Assembly: GCA_964543475.1 (NCBI GenBank)
Contig: CAZIYJ010000001.1
Coordinates: 682,001 to 746,000, forward strand
Direction of reading: 5' to 3'
DNA length: 64,000 bases
From: JAYSYM01 sp964543475
GTDB lineage: Bacteria > Bdellovibrionota > Bdellovibrionia > Bdellovibrionales > JAMPXM01
The translations under genes and the position numbers were made by a program. Each line of letters starts with the position of its first letter. Within the stretch, counting starts at the first letter, position 1. Below are positions 16,503 through 25,371 of this stretch, in pieces. The notes under the pieces were generated by a model, which did no database searches, was not told the origin of the DNA, and saw only the letters and a list, made by a program, of their open reading frames with translations.

Positions 16503-17327
16503 CTAGCGATCGAGCTTTTGAACGATGGCTGAGTTTACATTGGCTTGCTTGATCAATTGACCGCGGTATTCAGCGGCGTCTTTTTGAGTCTTAAAACTTC
16601 CAACACTTACGCGATACCAAGTTTTGCCTTTGATAGTTGCTTCGAGAGGGTATGCAGGGAAGCCTTTTTGAACAAGCTCAGCTGCGTGAGTTTGTGCAGC
16701 TTTCTCATCCGGGTAAGAAGCTACTTGCACAGTGTACTCAGCTGTTGCAGTTGCTCCTGCTACTTTCGGTAGGCTTGCAGGTTTGCGTTTGTCAGCCTTC
16801 GTTTCTTTCAGTGCTACAGTCGGCGCCTCATTATTAGCAACTCGCGCCGCCACTTTTTTTACTTCAGTAAGGTCAACGCCTTTACTGATTGGTGCAGTCT
16901 CGCTGAGACTTGCGCTCTTCGCTGGAGCTTCATGCTTCACAGCAGCAGGAGCTTTGCTTGAAGCTTTCGGAGCTGGTTTTGCTTCGGCTGGGGCTGCGTG
17001 CTCACTAACTGATGCAACATCGCGAGCACCGATTTCGTCGCCGTCAACATCAGCTTCGCCTTCAGAATTCATATACTTATTCGAGAGAGCTGCGATTTCT
17101 TCATCGATCATCGCATCTTCAAGCGGAGAAGCTTCCTCTTCATGAGAAGAGTCTGCCACGTGCTCATTATCATTAAAGTCTTTCTCGAGAGCTTTAAGTT
17201 GATACTCGCTGTCGCTCATTTCTTTTCCGAAGTACACACCCGACGAAAACGCGAGGAGTGAGACAAACGCGATAAGAAGCATTTTTAAAACTGTATCTAA
17301 GCGAGAGCTACCGTTTTGCCCAAGCAT
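16503..17327 (-). CDS. Membrane-anchored SPOR-domain protein
   Basis: 274 aa from the ATG at 17327, which has GGAG at proper spacing; an in-frame ATG 24 bp upstream does not. One transmembrane segment at about 16-34, an acidic stretch, a long Ala/Lys/Pro-rich periplasmic linker, and a C-terminal SPOR domain (last ~75 residues: YTVQVASYPDEKAA, YRVSVGSFKTQKDAAEY). SPOR binds denuded septal peptidoglycan, so a role in division or filament septation is likely, as in FtsN/DedD-like proteins. Confidence 0.88.
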   Translation of the reverse strand: MLGQNGSSRLDTVLKMLLIAFVSLLAFSSGVYFGKEMSDSEYQLKALEKDFNDNEHVADSSHEEEASPLEDAMIDEEIAALSNKYMNSEGEADVDGDEIGARDVASVSEHAAPAEAKPAPKASSKAPAAVKHEAPAKSASLSETAPISKGVDLTEVKKVAARVANNEAPTVALKETKADKRKPASLPKVAGATATAEYTVQVASYPDEKAAQTHAAELVQKGFPAYPLEATIKGKTWYRVSVGSFKTQKDAAEYRGQLIKQANVNSAIVQKLDR

Positions 17328-17439
17328 ATAAACTCCATTCGAAAAGATCATTTCAGTACATAATTATGGTAATGTTTGACGGCATCATAGGTCAATGTGT
17401 CAAAAGGTTGACTTGCCCTTAGATGGAAGGACTTTTCAC

Positions 17440-18255
17440 GTGGCTCAAATCGATCGATCAAAAGTTTTGCAATCTGCGCTGCTTGCTGCTGACAAAGCGA
17501 AAGAAGTTTTGCTTCAGCACTACGGTAATCTCCATCATATCACTGAGAAGCACAAAGCCGGTCTAGTCAGTGAAGCTGATAAAGAGAGTGAACGAACCAT
17601 TGTCGAGTATTTGTCTAGTATTTATCCCGAGCACAAATTCCTAGGCGAAGAGGGGGCTAATCACAAAGAAACAGACTCCTCAACTGGCCTTTGGGTCATT
17701 GATCCGCTCGATGGAACAACTAACTACATTCATCAATTTCCGGTTTGGGCGATCTCAATCGCATTTCATTATAAAGGTGAAACACTTGTTGGAGTGGTCG
17801 ACGCGCCTAAATTAGATTCACGCTACTATGCAGTTCGCGACGGTGGGGCATTTTTAAACGGAAATCCAATTCATGTGAGTTCTCGCCAGCGATTTAGTGA
17901 AGGATTGTTTGCGACTGGATTTTCGCAGGAAGATGACAGCTTTGATCAGCAGCTGGAGATGTTAAAGTGTGCTGTTCAAGAAGCGCGCGGCGTTCGTCGT
18001 GCAGGTGCAGCGGCACTTGATTTGTGTTTCGTTGCGCACGGAATTTTTGATGTGTTCTGGGAAAAGCGCTTAAAGCCTTGGGATACGGCGGCTGGAGCTT
18101 TGATTGCGCGCGAAGCGGGAGCGAGAGTGACTGATTTGCAGGGTCGACCTTATGATCCGGTCACGATGGACACTGTTGTGTGCGGCACTCCTTCAATTTA
18201 CGAGGAGTTTATGGCGCGAGTCCGCGAGTGCGGACTCGACCGTTCAGATAGCTAA
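17440..18255 (+). CDS. suhB: Inositol monophosphatase family protein
   Basis: 271 aa Mg-dependent phosphatase. Metal-binding motifs are GEEG, DPLDGTTNY and WDTAAGALIAREAG, in the order of the IMPase family. The GTG at 17440 is chosen because GGAAGG lies nine bases upstream and the N-terminus then matches SuhB length; an ATG at 17395 would add 15 unusual residues. The true substrate could be inositol phosphate, another sugar phosphate or a nucleotide. Its stop overlaps the convergent DUF6607-like gene by four bases. Confidence 0.88.
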   Translation: MAQIDRSKVLQSALLAADKAKEVLLQHYGNLHHITEKHKAGLVSEADKESERTIVEYLSSIYPEHKFLGEEGANHKETDSSTGLWVIDPLDGTTNYIHQFPVWAISIAFHYKGETLVGVVDAPKLDSRYYAVRDGGAFLNGNPIHVSSRQRFSEGLFATGFSQEDDSFDQQLEMLKCAVQEARGVRRAGAAALDLCFVAHGIFDVFWEKRLKPWDTAAGALIAREAGARVTDLQGRPYDPVTMDTVVCGTPSIYEEFMARVRECGLDRSDS

Positions 18256-19208
18256 TTAGCTCGGTAAGCTTGAATAATTTTAATTAATTCTGCCTTCGCT
18301 TGAGCGCGAATCGTTTGATCGTTTAGATCTCGATTTGCGTAGGCGTCTTCTAGCTCCATAACCTTCATGTAACGATTTGGCTGCATGACTTTTTCTTTGA
18401 ACGCGGCTTTGCCGTCGAGAACTTCAGCCCAAGTCTCTTGCATGAGTGTCCAAAATGGAGTGTGCGCTTTCACGTATGGGCGAACAACGTCGCACTCTGA
18501 ATCTGGAAGACGAACATACCAGTTCTTTCCTTCTTCTTTTACAAGCGGAGTTCGAGTGTTAGTTGCAGTGTCGTGGATAGTTTTTATGTTGTCTTGTCGC
18601 TCAAGCCAGCTTGTTCCGTAGTTCACTAAGCGAGTCGTTCGATCAAGAGTATTGTAATCTTTGCGACCCATATCGCGCGTTTCGCGGCCAGGAATTGGCG
18701 CGTAGTTGTTGCAAGTCCACTCAGGGTAAGCGGTGTCTTCTTTCCAGGGTGCTGAGCACTGATAGCGTAGACCGTCATCAAGGTTAGTAATTTTTCTTGT
18801 CCATGTGTTTTTAGATTGAGTGAGGTCGCGTACTTGCCATGTAGCTGGCGCAACGAAGTCGTAAAGATACTGTCCTTCAAATTCCCAGTCTTCAGCTTGG
18901 TGACGAAGTTCTGAGCCGGTCATGATTTGTCCTTTGAGATCTGTTCCGAACAAAACGTGCTGAAGGCGAATCTTTGTTGGAGATTCTTCGATCGTGTAAA
19001 TCAGTTCTTTGATCGATTTGTTTTCGTTCACATCGTAGACGCGATGGTCGCGAACATAGCCTTCTTTGAGCGACTCAGTTTCTGCATAGTTGTAGTCAAC
19101 TAAGTAGCAGCCAGCCATTTTTTGAATCGCTGATCTGCCGACTTCTAGTGAAGCGCAGGCTGTTGAAGCCGATACGACGAGTGCGAGAGTGAATACTAGT
19201 TTTGACAT
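18252..19208 (-). CDS. Secreted DUF6607-like protein
   Basis: 318 aa from the ATG at 19208 with CAGGAGAA upstream; an in-frame ATG further upstream has no such site. Signal peptide SKLVFTLALVVSASTACA. The mature part begins IQKMAGCYLVDYNYAET, resembling DUF6607, a family of unknown function in marine and predatory bacteria. Many Trp/Tyr/Asp residues and no transmembrane segment point to a periplasmic protein. The family assignment is from memory of the motif and is tentative. Confidence 0.65.
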   Translation of the reverse strand: MSKLVFTLALVVSASTACASLEVGRSAIQKMAGCYLVDYNYAETESLKEGYVRDHRVYDVNENKSIKELIYTIEESPTKIRLQHVLFGTDLKGQIMTGSELRHQAEDWEFEGQYLYDFVAPATWQVRDLTQSKNTWTRKITNLDDGLRYQCSAPWKEDTAYPEWTCNNYAPIPGRETRDMGRKDYNTLDRTTRLVNYGTSWLERQDNIKTIHDTATNTRTPLVKEEGKNWYVRLPDSECDVVRPYVKAHTPFWTLMQETWAEVLDGKAAFKEKVMQPNRYMKVMELEDAYANRDLNDQTIRAQAKAELIKIIQAYRAN

Positions 19209-19640
19209 AATTTTCTCCTGAAAGGCGAATTTGCTGCTATTCACTCCTTCGAGAGGGGTGTGGTCAACGAAAAGGCCGTTTGCCGCTCGGCGAAGTGGCT
19301 TTTTTGAAACTTAATTGAGAAGTGTAGGAGCAACTCCGCTTTCGCCCCACTGTAAGCTTCGATACACCTATGTTGATTACATTTTCGGCACTGCAACTTA
19401 GGTCCAGTACCCGAAAATCACGCCAATACTTTGACTGCACTCTGTAGTTTCGACAGCTGAAACTCCGTCAGTTCGGTTTATTTTAGACCTCACAACTACT
19501 TATAACGTCGCCGCAAGGCGGGCCCAGTGCAAAAGCAGACCAAAGACTTGTTGGCACTGTGGTTGCTTCATTTTCCTGATGTATCAGTGTGATTAGTCCA
19601 GTCGAGACAAGGAAGTTTCGAAAATATTCAGGAGGAAGTC
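19209..19640. other. Regulatory region of the flagellar operon
   Basis: A 432-bp gene-free stretch. Besides the sigma-54 promoter it contains an inverted repeat ATTTTCGG (19381-19388)/CCGAAAAT (19411-19418) and AGTTTC-N7-GAAACT (19446-19464). Both are 90-170 bp upstream of the promoter, a normal distance for enhancer sites of sigma-54 activators. No small gene with a ribosome site was found. Confidence 0.5.
19551..19567 (+). promoter_or_regulatory. Sigma-54 promoter for fliL operon
   Basis: TTGGCACTGTGGTTGCT has GG and GC exactly ten bases apart, matching the -24/-12 consensus TGGCAC-N5-TTGC. It lies 74 bp before the fliL start. Sigma-54 control of flagellar export genes is usual in polar flagellates. 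Confidence 0.85.
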
Positions 19641-20174
19641 GTGGCTGACGAAGCAGCGGCAAAGAAAATGGAAGCAGAAGAAGCACCGAAGGCCGGCAAG
19701 CCGATGATCCTTTATGCACTTGTAATCATTAACATGCTCGTCGTGGCGGGTGTTGGATTCATGGTTTACTCGGGCAAAAAGAAAGAAGCAGCGCAACCTG
19801 GAATTAGCGACGTCATTGCTGGTGAGCACGCAGCTCAACAAGAAGATGCGCCAATTGATGAAAAGGAATTCGTGGGAACAATGGTTCCGATGGAAATGTT
19901 CCTAGTAAATCTTTCGGGTGCGAACGGGCGTAAGCTTTTAAAAGTGTTGATGGAACTTGAAGTCGAAGGACAAAAAGTTCAAGAAGAGATCGAGAAGCGT
20001 AAGCCTCAGATCCGCGACATTATTATTACGCTTCTATCAAGTAAGTCGTACGAACAAGTTTCTTCAGTTGAAGGTAAGGAATACCTTCGTGAAGAAGTCA
20101 GAGACACGGTGAACTCATTCCTTACCAAGGGAAAGATAAAGCGCGTGTTGTTCACTGAATTTATTTATCAGTAA
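19641..20174 (+). CDS. fliL: Flagellar basal-body-associated protein FliL
   Basis: 177 aa single-pass inner-membrane protein; membrane helix at about 22-42, periplasmic FliL domain behind it (MEMFLVNLSGANGRKLLKVLMELE, ending VLFTEFIYQ). FliL surrounds the stator and supports torque. GTG start with AGGAGG (19630-19635). First gene of the operon, 74 bp behind the sigma-54 promoter. Confidence 0.92.
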   Translation: MADEAAAKKMEAEEAPKAGKPMILYALVIINMLVVAGVGFMVYSGKKKEAAQPGISDVIAGEHAAQQEDAPIDEKEFVGTMVPMEMFLVNLSGANGRKLLKVLMELEVEGQKVQEEIEKRKPQIRDIIITLLSSKSYEQVSSVEGKEYLREEVRDTVNSFLTKGKIKRVLFTEFIYQ

Positions 20175-20201
20175 TTTTTCAACGTTAATTGGGGTTCAAG
20201 G

Positions 20202-21200
20202 ATGAATCAGGTTTTATCGCAAAGTGAAGTTGATGCACTCTTGGCGGCGGTCTCCGAAGGAGAAGTGGCTGCTAGTGGCGGTGATACACAAAGTAGCGGA
20301 GCTCCGAAAGACGACCGTGTTGTCGTGGTTTACGATCTCACGAGCCAAGACCGAATTATTCGTGGTCGCCTTCCTCAGCTCGACGTTATCTATGAAAAAT
20401 TCATGCGCTCATTCCGCGTCAGCCTCTCAAGCGCACTTCGTAAAATTGCAGCTCTTAATCACGCAAGCACAGACTTTTTAAAGTTTGGCGAATTCATTAA
20501 CACTCTCCCAATGCCGACTTGCATGAGCGTTCTTCGCTTTAACGCTCTCCGTGGATCAGCGCTTTTGGTGATCGAAAGCAAACTTGCGTATGCTCTCGTA
20601 GATAGCTTCTTTGGTGGTGATGATCGTCCATACGCAAAAATCGAAGGCAAAGATTTTACTCCGATCGAACTTTCAATTGTTCGTAAAGTTGTGGAACTTG
20701 CAATCGACGATCTTGAAAATGCATGGGCATCAGTCGAGAAGATTGATGCATCATTTGTACGTACAGAAGTGAACCCGCAATTCGTAGGTATCGTGCCTCC
20801 GACAGACGTGGTTATCGCTTCTACCTTTGATGTTGAATTAGAAAATGCGAACGGAACTATTACTTTGGTAATTCCTTACGCAACGATTGAACCGATAAAG
20901 CAAAAGCTTGCTAACGGTTTCCAAGTTGAATCGGACCAAACAGATAAAAAACTTTGGACTTCGATCATCCAAGAGCAATTGCTTGATACGGATGTTGAGG
21001 TTCGAGTTGAACTCGGCCAAACAGAAATCTTGTTAAAAGATTTAATGAAACTTAAGCCCGGCGATGTGATCCCTCTTGATCACGATGTGAACGGTGAGTT
21101 CGACGTTCAAATTGAAAATGTAAAAAAGTTTAAAGGCTATCACGGCGTCAACCACGGTTCGGTAGCCGTACAAGTTACTAAGAAGATTAATAAGGAATAA
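20202..21200 (+). CDS. fliM: Flagellar motor switch protein FliM
   Basis: 332 aa C-ring protein. The N-terminal VLSQSEVDALLAAV is the CheY-P-binding EIDALL-like motif, a middle domain carries the family's GG pair (SFFGGDDRPY), and the C-terminal SpoA-like domain (VELGQTEILLKDLMKLKPGDVIPL) binds FliN. Presence of the CheY-binding motif implies chemotactic switching. Confidence 0.95.
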   Translation: MNQVLSQSEVDALLAAVSEGEVAASGGDTQSSGAPKDDRVVVVYDLTSQDRIIRGRLPQLDVIYEKFMRSFRVSLSSALRKIAALNHASTDFLKFGEFINTLPMPTCMSVLRFNALRGSALLVIESKLAYALVDSFFGGDDRPYAKIEGKDFTPIELSIVRKVVELAIDDLENAWASVEKIDASFVRTEVNPQFVGIVPPTDVVIASTFDVELENANGTITLVIPYATIEPIKQKLANGFQVESDQTDKKLWTSIIQEQLLDTDVEVRVELGQTEILLKDLMKLKPGDVIPLDHDVNGEFDVQIENVKKFKGYHGVNHGSVAVQVTKKINKE

Positions 21201-21210
21201 GGGGTATCTC

Positions 21211-21546
21211 ATGGCAGACGAAAAGAACAACGTCACTCAGCTTGTGACCGAAGGGGCAGCTCCTGAAGCGCGCAACAGCGGCAAAGAGCGCAACCTAGAT
21301 TTAATTCTCGATATTCCTTTGAGAGTTACGGTTGAGCTGGGTCGCACAAAAATGGTTGTGAGCGAGCTTTTGAACTTAGGACAGGGTTCAGTCATTGAAT
21401 TGAACAAGCTTGCAGGCGAGCCGATGGAAGTCTTAGTAAACGACAAACTTGTTGCACGCGGTGAAGCCGTAGTTGTTAACGAAAAGTTTGGTGTTCGCTT
21501 AACTGACATCATTTCGCCAGCTGAACGAGTCGAACAACTTAAGTAG
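21211..21546 (+). CDS. fliN: Flagellar motor switch protein FliN
   Basis: 111 aa; C-terminal SpoA domain LDLILDIPLRVTVELGRTKM, then LLNLGQGSVIELNKLAGEP and VNEKFGVRLTDII. Forms the bottom of the C-ring with FliM and docks export substrates through FliH. Ten bp after fliM. Confidence 0.95.
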   Translation: MADEKNNVTQLVTEGAAPEARNSGKERNLDLILDIPLRVTVELGRTKMVVSELLNLGQGSVIELNKLAGEPMEVLVNDKLVARGEAVVVNEKFGVRLTDIISPAERVEQLK

Positions 21547-21571
21547 TTTAAATTCTCAAGGAGTGGTTGAA

Positions 21572-22339
21572 GTGCGTAACATTCTCTTCTACGTAATTTG
21601 TGCGTTGATTGCAGCTTTACCGGCATTTGCTGGGAGCAAAAAAACTCAAAATAATGCCAGTGAAGATCAAATCACTCAGGCCCGCATGGCAGCAGCTGCC
21701 GCCGAAGAAAGTGGTCACTCGGCATTAGCCGACGAAGCCACTCAATCGCTCACAGTGAATGAGAATGCCAGCGGTATTGCCGCGACTACCGAGGCAGCTA
21801 AAGAAGAGTCAAAAGCTCTCTCTCAAGATGAAATCAAAGACATGAAGGAAAGCGAAATTCCTCTTCTAGGTGCTGATAAGCAAACAAAGAAGAGTGAATC
21901 GAGCCCATGGTTTCGATTGCTTTCGACAATCGGTATTGTAGGAGTTCTCTTTGCTGCAGCTACCTTTGGAATTAAAAAGTACACTCGCCGTAGCAACAAT
22001 TCGAAAACTCAGGGCGCAAAGATTCGTGTAGTCACGAGCCATCATCTCGGTCCAAAGAAAAGTTTGATGATAGTTAACGTAGCCGGCGAGTCACTTCTGC
22101 TCGGGGTTACCGATCACAACATTAGTATTCTTAAAAACCTATCGCTTTTAGATGAAGAGCTTCCGTCAGATGTTCCAACTACTTTTGCTGGAGCAATCAA
22201 CGAAACATTTGTTGAATCGAAAAACTTAGTTGCATCTCGTAATTCAAACGAAGAGCAAGAAGATGATTTTGCTGTTCAAGGTTTAGCTCAAATCAAAGAC
22301 AAAGTTTCTTCTCGCTTAAAAAACATGAGACAGATCTAA
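21572..22339 (+). CDS. fliO: FliO-like flagellar export assembly protein
   Basis: 255 aa from the GTG at 21572, eight bases after AAGGAG. A signal-like helix (LFYVICALIAALPAFA), an Ala/Glu/Lys-rich stretch, a membrane helix LLSTIGIVGVLFAAATFG, then a cytoplasmic FliO domain (KIRVVTSHHLGPKKSLMIVNVAGESLLLGV). FliO chaperones FliP pore assembly. The N-terminal signal plus periplasmic linker makes it longer than the enterobacterial form. Stop overlaps fliP start by one base. Confidence 0.88.
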   Translation: MRNILFYVICALIAALPAFAGSKKTQNNASEDQITQARMAAAAAEESGHSALADEATQSLTVNENASGIAATTEAAKEESKALSQDEIKDMKESEIPLLGADKQTKKSESSPWFRLLSTIGIVGVLFAAATFGIKKYTRRSNNSKTQGAKIRVVTSHHLGPKKSLMIVNVAGESLLLGVTDHNISILKNLSLLDEELPSDVPTTFAGAINETFVESKNLVASRNSNEEQEDDFAVQGLAQIKDKVSSRLKNMRQI

Positions 22340-23103
22340 TGAAAAAGTTTGCTTGGGCAGCAATCACATTTCTTGGTGGATTCTTAGCGCTGACTGCATT
22401 TGCGCAGGTTGCTCACGCACAAGGGGTTACACTTCCAAGCGTTAACCTCGGTTTCAAAACGACTGAAAATCCAAACGAAGTTGTGAATGCAATCAAGATC
22501 ATCATGATCATGACGGTTTTGACTCTTGCGCCTGCAATTCTCATAATGATGACAAGCTTCACGCGAATCATCATCGTGCTATCGTTTCTGCGTCAGGCAC
22601 TCGGTACAGGTCAAATGCCACCGAACCAATTATTGGTCGGCTTAGCGTTATTTCTGACATTCTTCATTATGGGCCCGTCATTTAATGAAGTTAACGAGAG
22701 AGCACTTCAGCCGTATTTAGCTGGAAAAATGGCTCAAGACAAAGCGTTAGACGAGGCACTCGTTCCATTGCGCAGATTTATGTTCAATCAAACGCGTCCA
22801 ACAGATCTCAACTTGTTTGTTCGTTTATCAAAGATGGAAAAACCGAAAACTCGCGCGGATGTTCCAACAACTGTTCTCATTCCGGCATTCATTATTTCTG
22901 AATTAAAAACGTCGTTCCAAATTGGCTTTATTATCTATCTACCGTTTCTGGTGATTGATTTAGTGATCTCGGGTGTCTTGATGGCGATGGGTATGATGAT
23001 GCTTCCGCCGGTGGTGATTTCGCTTCCGATCAAAATTATGCTTTTTGTGTTGGTTGATGGTTGGACCTTGATGGTTGGTTCATTGGTTCAAAGCTTTAAC
23101 TGA
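22339..23103 (+). CDS. fliP: Flagellar export gate protein FliP
   Basis: 254 aa with cleavable signal peptide (to AHA/AQG) and four membrane helices; typical TSFTRIIIVLSFLRQALGTGQ and PPNQLLVGLALFLTFF blocks and VDGWTLMVGSLVQSF end. Forms the core of the FliPQR export pore. Confidence 0.96.
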   Translation: MKKFAWAAITFLGGFLALTAFAQVAHAQGVTLPSVNLGFKTTENPNEVVNAIKIIMIMTVLTLAPAILIMMTSFTRIIIVLSFLRQALGTGQMPPNQLLVGLALFLTFFIMGPSFNEVNERALQPYLAGKMAQDKALDEALVPLRRFMFNQTRPTDLNLFVRLSKMEKPKTRADVPTTVLIPAFIISELKTSFQIGFIIYLPFLVIDLVISGVLMAMGMMMLPPVVISLPIKIMLFVLVDGWTLMVGSLVQSFN

Positions 23104-23113
23104 GGAGTAAGTG

Positions 23114-23386
23114 GTGAGTGAAGATTTAATTCTAAAGTTAGGTCACGATGCTTTGAGAACAACTGCATTGCTCTCGGCTCCACTCTTGGGTGCTGCACTG
23201 ATCACCGGTTTGGTCGTGAGTATATTCCAGGCGATCACTCAAATTAACGAAGCAACGCTTACCTTCATTCCTAAAATGATAGTCATTGCGGTGGTGCTGG
23301 TTCTCTGCGGCCCTTGGATGGTGGACGTCATGAGTACATTCACGATCGGCCTTTTCGAAAACCTCGCCGTTTACGTCCGCGAATAA
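23114..23386 (+). CDS. fliQ: Flagellar export gate protein FliQ
   Basis: 90 aa with two hydrophobic hairpin helices (LLSAPLLGAALITGLVVSIFQA and IPKMIVIAVVLVLCGPWM) and the family motif FQAITQINEATLTFIPK. GTG at 23114, six bases after AGGAG, preferred over the GTG at 23111. The TAA stop is supplied by the first bases of a 41-bp palindromic element. Confidence 0.95.
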   Translation: MSEDLILKLGHDALRTTALLSAPLLGAALITGLVVSIFQAITQINEATLTFIPKMIVIAVVLVLCGPWMVDVMSTFTIGLFENLAVYVRE

Positions 23387-23425
23387 CGCACCATTGCTAC
23401 CACCTGGTAGCAGCTACCAATGGGG
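23384..23425 (+). repeat. 41-bp palindromic interspersed element, copy 2
   Basis: Starts TAACGCACCATTGCTAC within the fliQ stop codon, contains GGTAGCAGCTACC and ends AATGGG seven bases before the fliR ATG. It fills the fliQ-fliR gap. Confidence 0.9.
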
Positions 23426-23431
23426 GAGTGA

Positions 23432-24211
23432 ATGTTTCCGAATCTTGCTCTTGGAGAAACTGAGCTTTTAGTTTTCGCTTTGGTTCTCTTGCGAGTTTCG
23501 GCATTTATTGTTTCGTGGCCAGTGTTCAGCACTTTCAATGTCCCGCAATCAGCGAAAATTCTTTTCGCCGTCATGATCACAGTTGTGATTTTTCCAAATA
23601 TTCCTATAAATCAAATCAACATGGGAATTTTGGACGATCACATAATGTTTATGGTCGTGCGCGAAGTGTTTATTGGCGTAACACTTGGATTTATAACTCG
23701 ATTTTTCTTTTTTGCAGTTAACGTGGGCGCCAACATAATGGCAACGAGCATTGGCTTAGCCAATGCGATGGTCTTTAACCCTTCAATGGATGCACAGACG
23801 ACAGTTCTCGAAAACTTCTTCTTGGCCCTTGCGACTCTTTTGTTCTTAGCGCTTAACGGCCATCACTTTTTTATTACTGGCTTGGTCGAAAGTTTCACCG
23901 CAGTACCACTTTCTCCGCAGGGTGTAAGCTTTGCGCTTTTCGGTCATGGTGGCGAGTGGGTTCAGCTGATCGTTGTTGCGGGCATCAAAATTTCAGCGCC
24001 GATTCTAATTTCTCTTTTCATCATCAACATCGTCATGGGTATCGTTGGTCGAGCAGTACCACAGATCAACGTCCTGGTGACTAGCATGTCAGTAAACATC
24101 TTGGCCGGAATCGCCCTAATGATTATTTGCTTACCGTTCTTCCTCATGGAGTTGGACGGACTCTTGCAAGTAATGTCAGTAGAGCTGATGAAGGCCGTTA
24201 AATCCTTCTAA
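23432..24211 (+). CDS. fliR: Flagellar export gate protein FliR
   Basis: 259 aa with six membrane helices; conserved opening FALVLLRVSAFIVSWPVFS and VREVFIGVTLGFITRFFFFAV. Completes the FliPQR gate. It follows the palindromic element, whose GGGGGA edge may serve as its ribosome site. Confidence 0.94.
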   Translation: MFPNLALGETELLVFALVLLRVSAFIVSWPVFSTFNVPQSAKILFAVMITVVIFPNIPINQINMGILDDHIMFMVVREVFIGVTLGFITRFFFFAVNVGANIMATSIGLANAMVFNPSMDAQTTVLENFFLALATLLFLALNGHHFFITGLVESFTAVPLSPQGVSFALFGHGGEWVQLIVVAGIKISAPILISLFIINIVMGIVGRAVPQINVLVTSMSVNILAGIALMIICLPFFLMELDGLLQVMSVELMKAVKSF

Positions 24212-24302
24212 TTTTGAGCTCAGCTAGTTGCAAGTGGCGGATTCTTAACGCTCATTTGGTCTAGCAACTTTGTAGGTTCAGGATGAACCGGAGCGAAGCA
24301 GG

Positions 24303-25370
24303 ATGGCTGATAGCGAACAGGAAAAAACCGAAGAAGCCACGCAGCAGAGGCGTGACGATTTCAGAAAGCGTGGCCAAGTAGCGCAAACTCGCGAACTTGC
24401 TTCGGTTTTAGTTCTGCTTACGACAGCTCTGATGATGTGGGGCCTCAGTCGTTTCTTCCTTCAACAACTTTCAGAGATGATTAACGGCACGATGGGCTCG
24501 TTCTTAGTCCAGGCCGCTCGCGATGGCGACTTGATGCCAGCTTCACTTTATGTGCTGAAGCGAGGGTTCATGATAATGGCGCCACTGATGGGAATTTTGA
24601 CGCTAATGGGTGTTGCTTCGACTGTTGTTCAAACTGGTTTTATGAATAACGAAGAAGCTCTTGAATTAAAGTTCGAAAGATTAAATCCAGTCGAGGGATT
24701 TAAAAAGATCTTCAGCCTTCGCTCATTCATGGAAGGCCTCAAATCAGTTTTGAAAATTGTTTGCATCGGGTTTGTAGTCTGGTGGGTGATCAAAGGCCAG
24801 GTCCTGAATATTCCGCTCATTGCCGGATTCGGAATTGAGCAGATCATCGTATTTGCTGGTGAACTCACGATCAAGATTTTACTCACAGTCGGAATCTTCA
24901 TGGGGGTCCTTGCGGCTGCTGATTATTTCTTTCAGCGCTATGAGCTTGAAAAAGAAATGCGCATGACGAAGCAAGAAATTAAAGAAGAACATAAGTCGCG
25001 TGAAGGTGATCCGATGATCAAAGCGCGCATTCGTCGTATTCAGCGCGAAATGGCGAACAAGCGCATGATGACGGATGTTCCAAAAGCTGACGTGATCATC
25101 ACGAACCCGACTCACATTGCCGTCGCAATTCAGTACGATCCGATGAAGATGGCAGCACCAAGAGTTCTAGCAAAGGGTGCAGGAACGACGGCCGAGCGAA
25201 TTAAAGAAATCGCTCGCGAACATAATATTCCGATCATGGAAAACAAACCGCTAGCTCGTACGATCTTTAAGACATTGAAAATCGGGGCAACGATTCCTCG
25301 AGAACTCTTCACTGCAGTGGCACAGGTGCTTTCGTATGTTTATAAGCTTAAGAGAAAGAAGATGATTTAA
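24303..25370 (+). CDS. flhB: Flagellar export protein FlhB
   Basis: 355 aa; N-terminal EKTEEATQQRRDDFRKRGQVAQTRE, four membrane helices, and the autocleavage motif NPTH (ADVIITNPTHIAVAIQYD) in the cytoplasmic domain, which switches export from rod/hook to filament substrates. Separated from fliR by 91 bp that holds GGTTCA-GGA-TGAACC (24275-24289), a possible small hairpin or operator. Confidence 0.96.
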   Translation: MADSEQEKTEEATQQRRDDFRKRGQVAQTRELASVLVLLTTALMMWGLSRFFLQQLSEMINGTMGSFLVQAARDGDLMPASLYVLKRGFMIMAPLMGILTLMGVASTVVQTGFMNNEEALELKFERLNPVEGFKKIFSLRSFMEGLKSVLKIVCIGFVVWWVIKGQVLNIPLIAGFGIEQIIVFAGELTIKILLTVGIFMGVLAAADYFFQRYELEKEMRMTKQEIKEEHKSREGDPMIKARIRRIQREMANKRMMTDVPKADVIITNPTHIAVAIQYDPMKMAAPRVLAKGAGTTAERIKEIAREHNIPIMENKPLARTIFKTLKIGATIPRELFTAVAQVLSYVYKLKRKKMI

Positions 25371-25371
25371 T

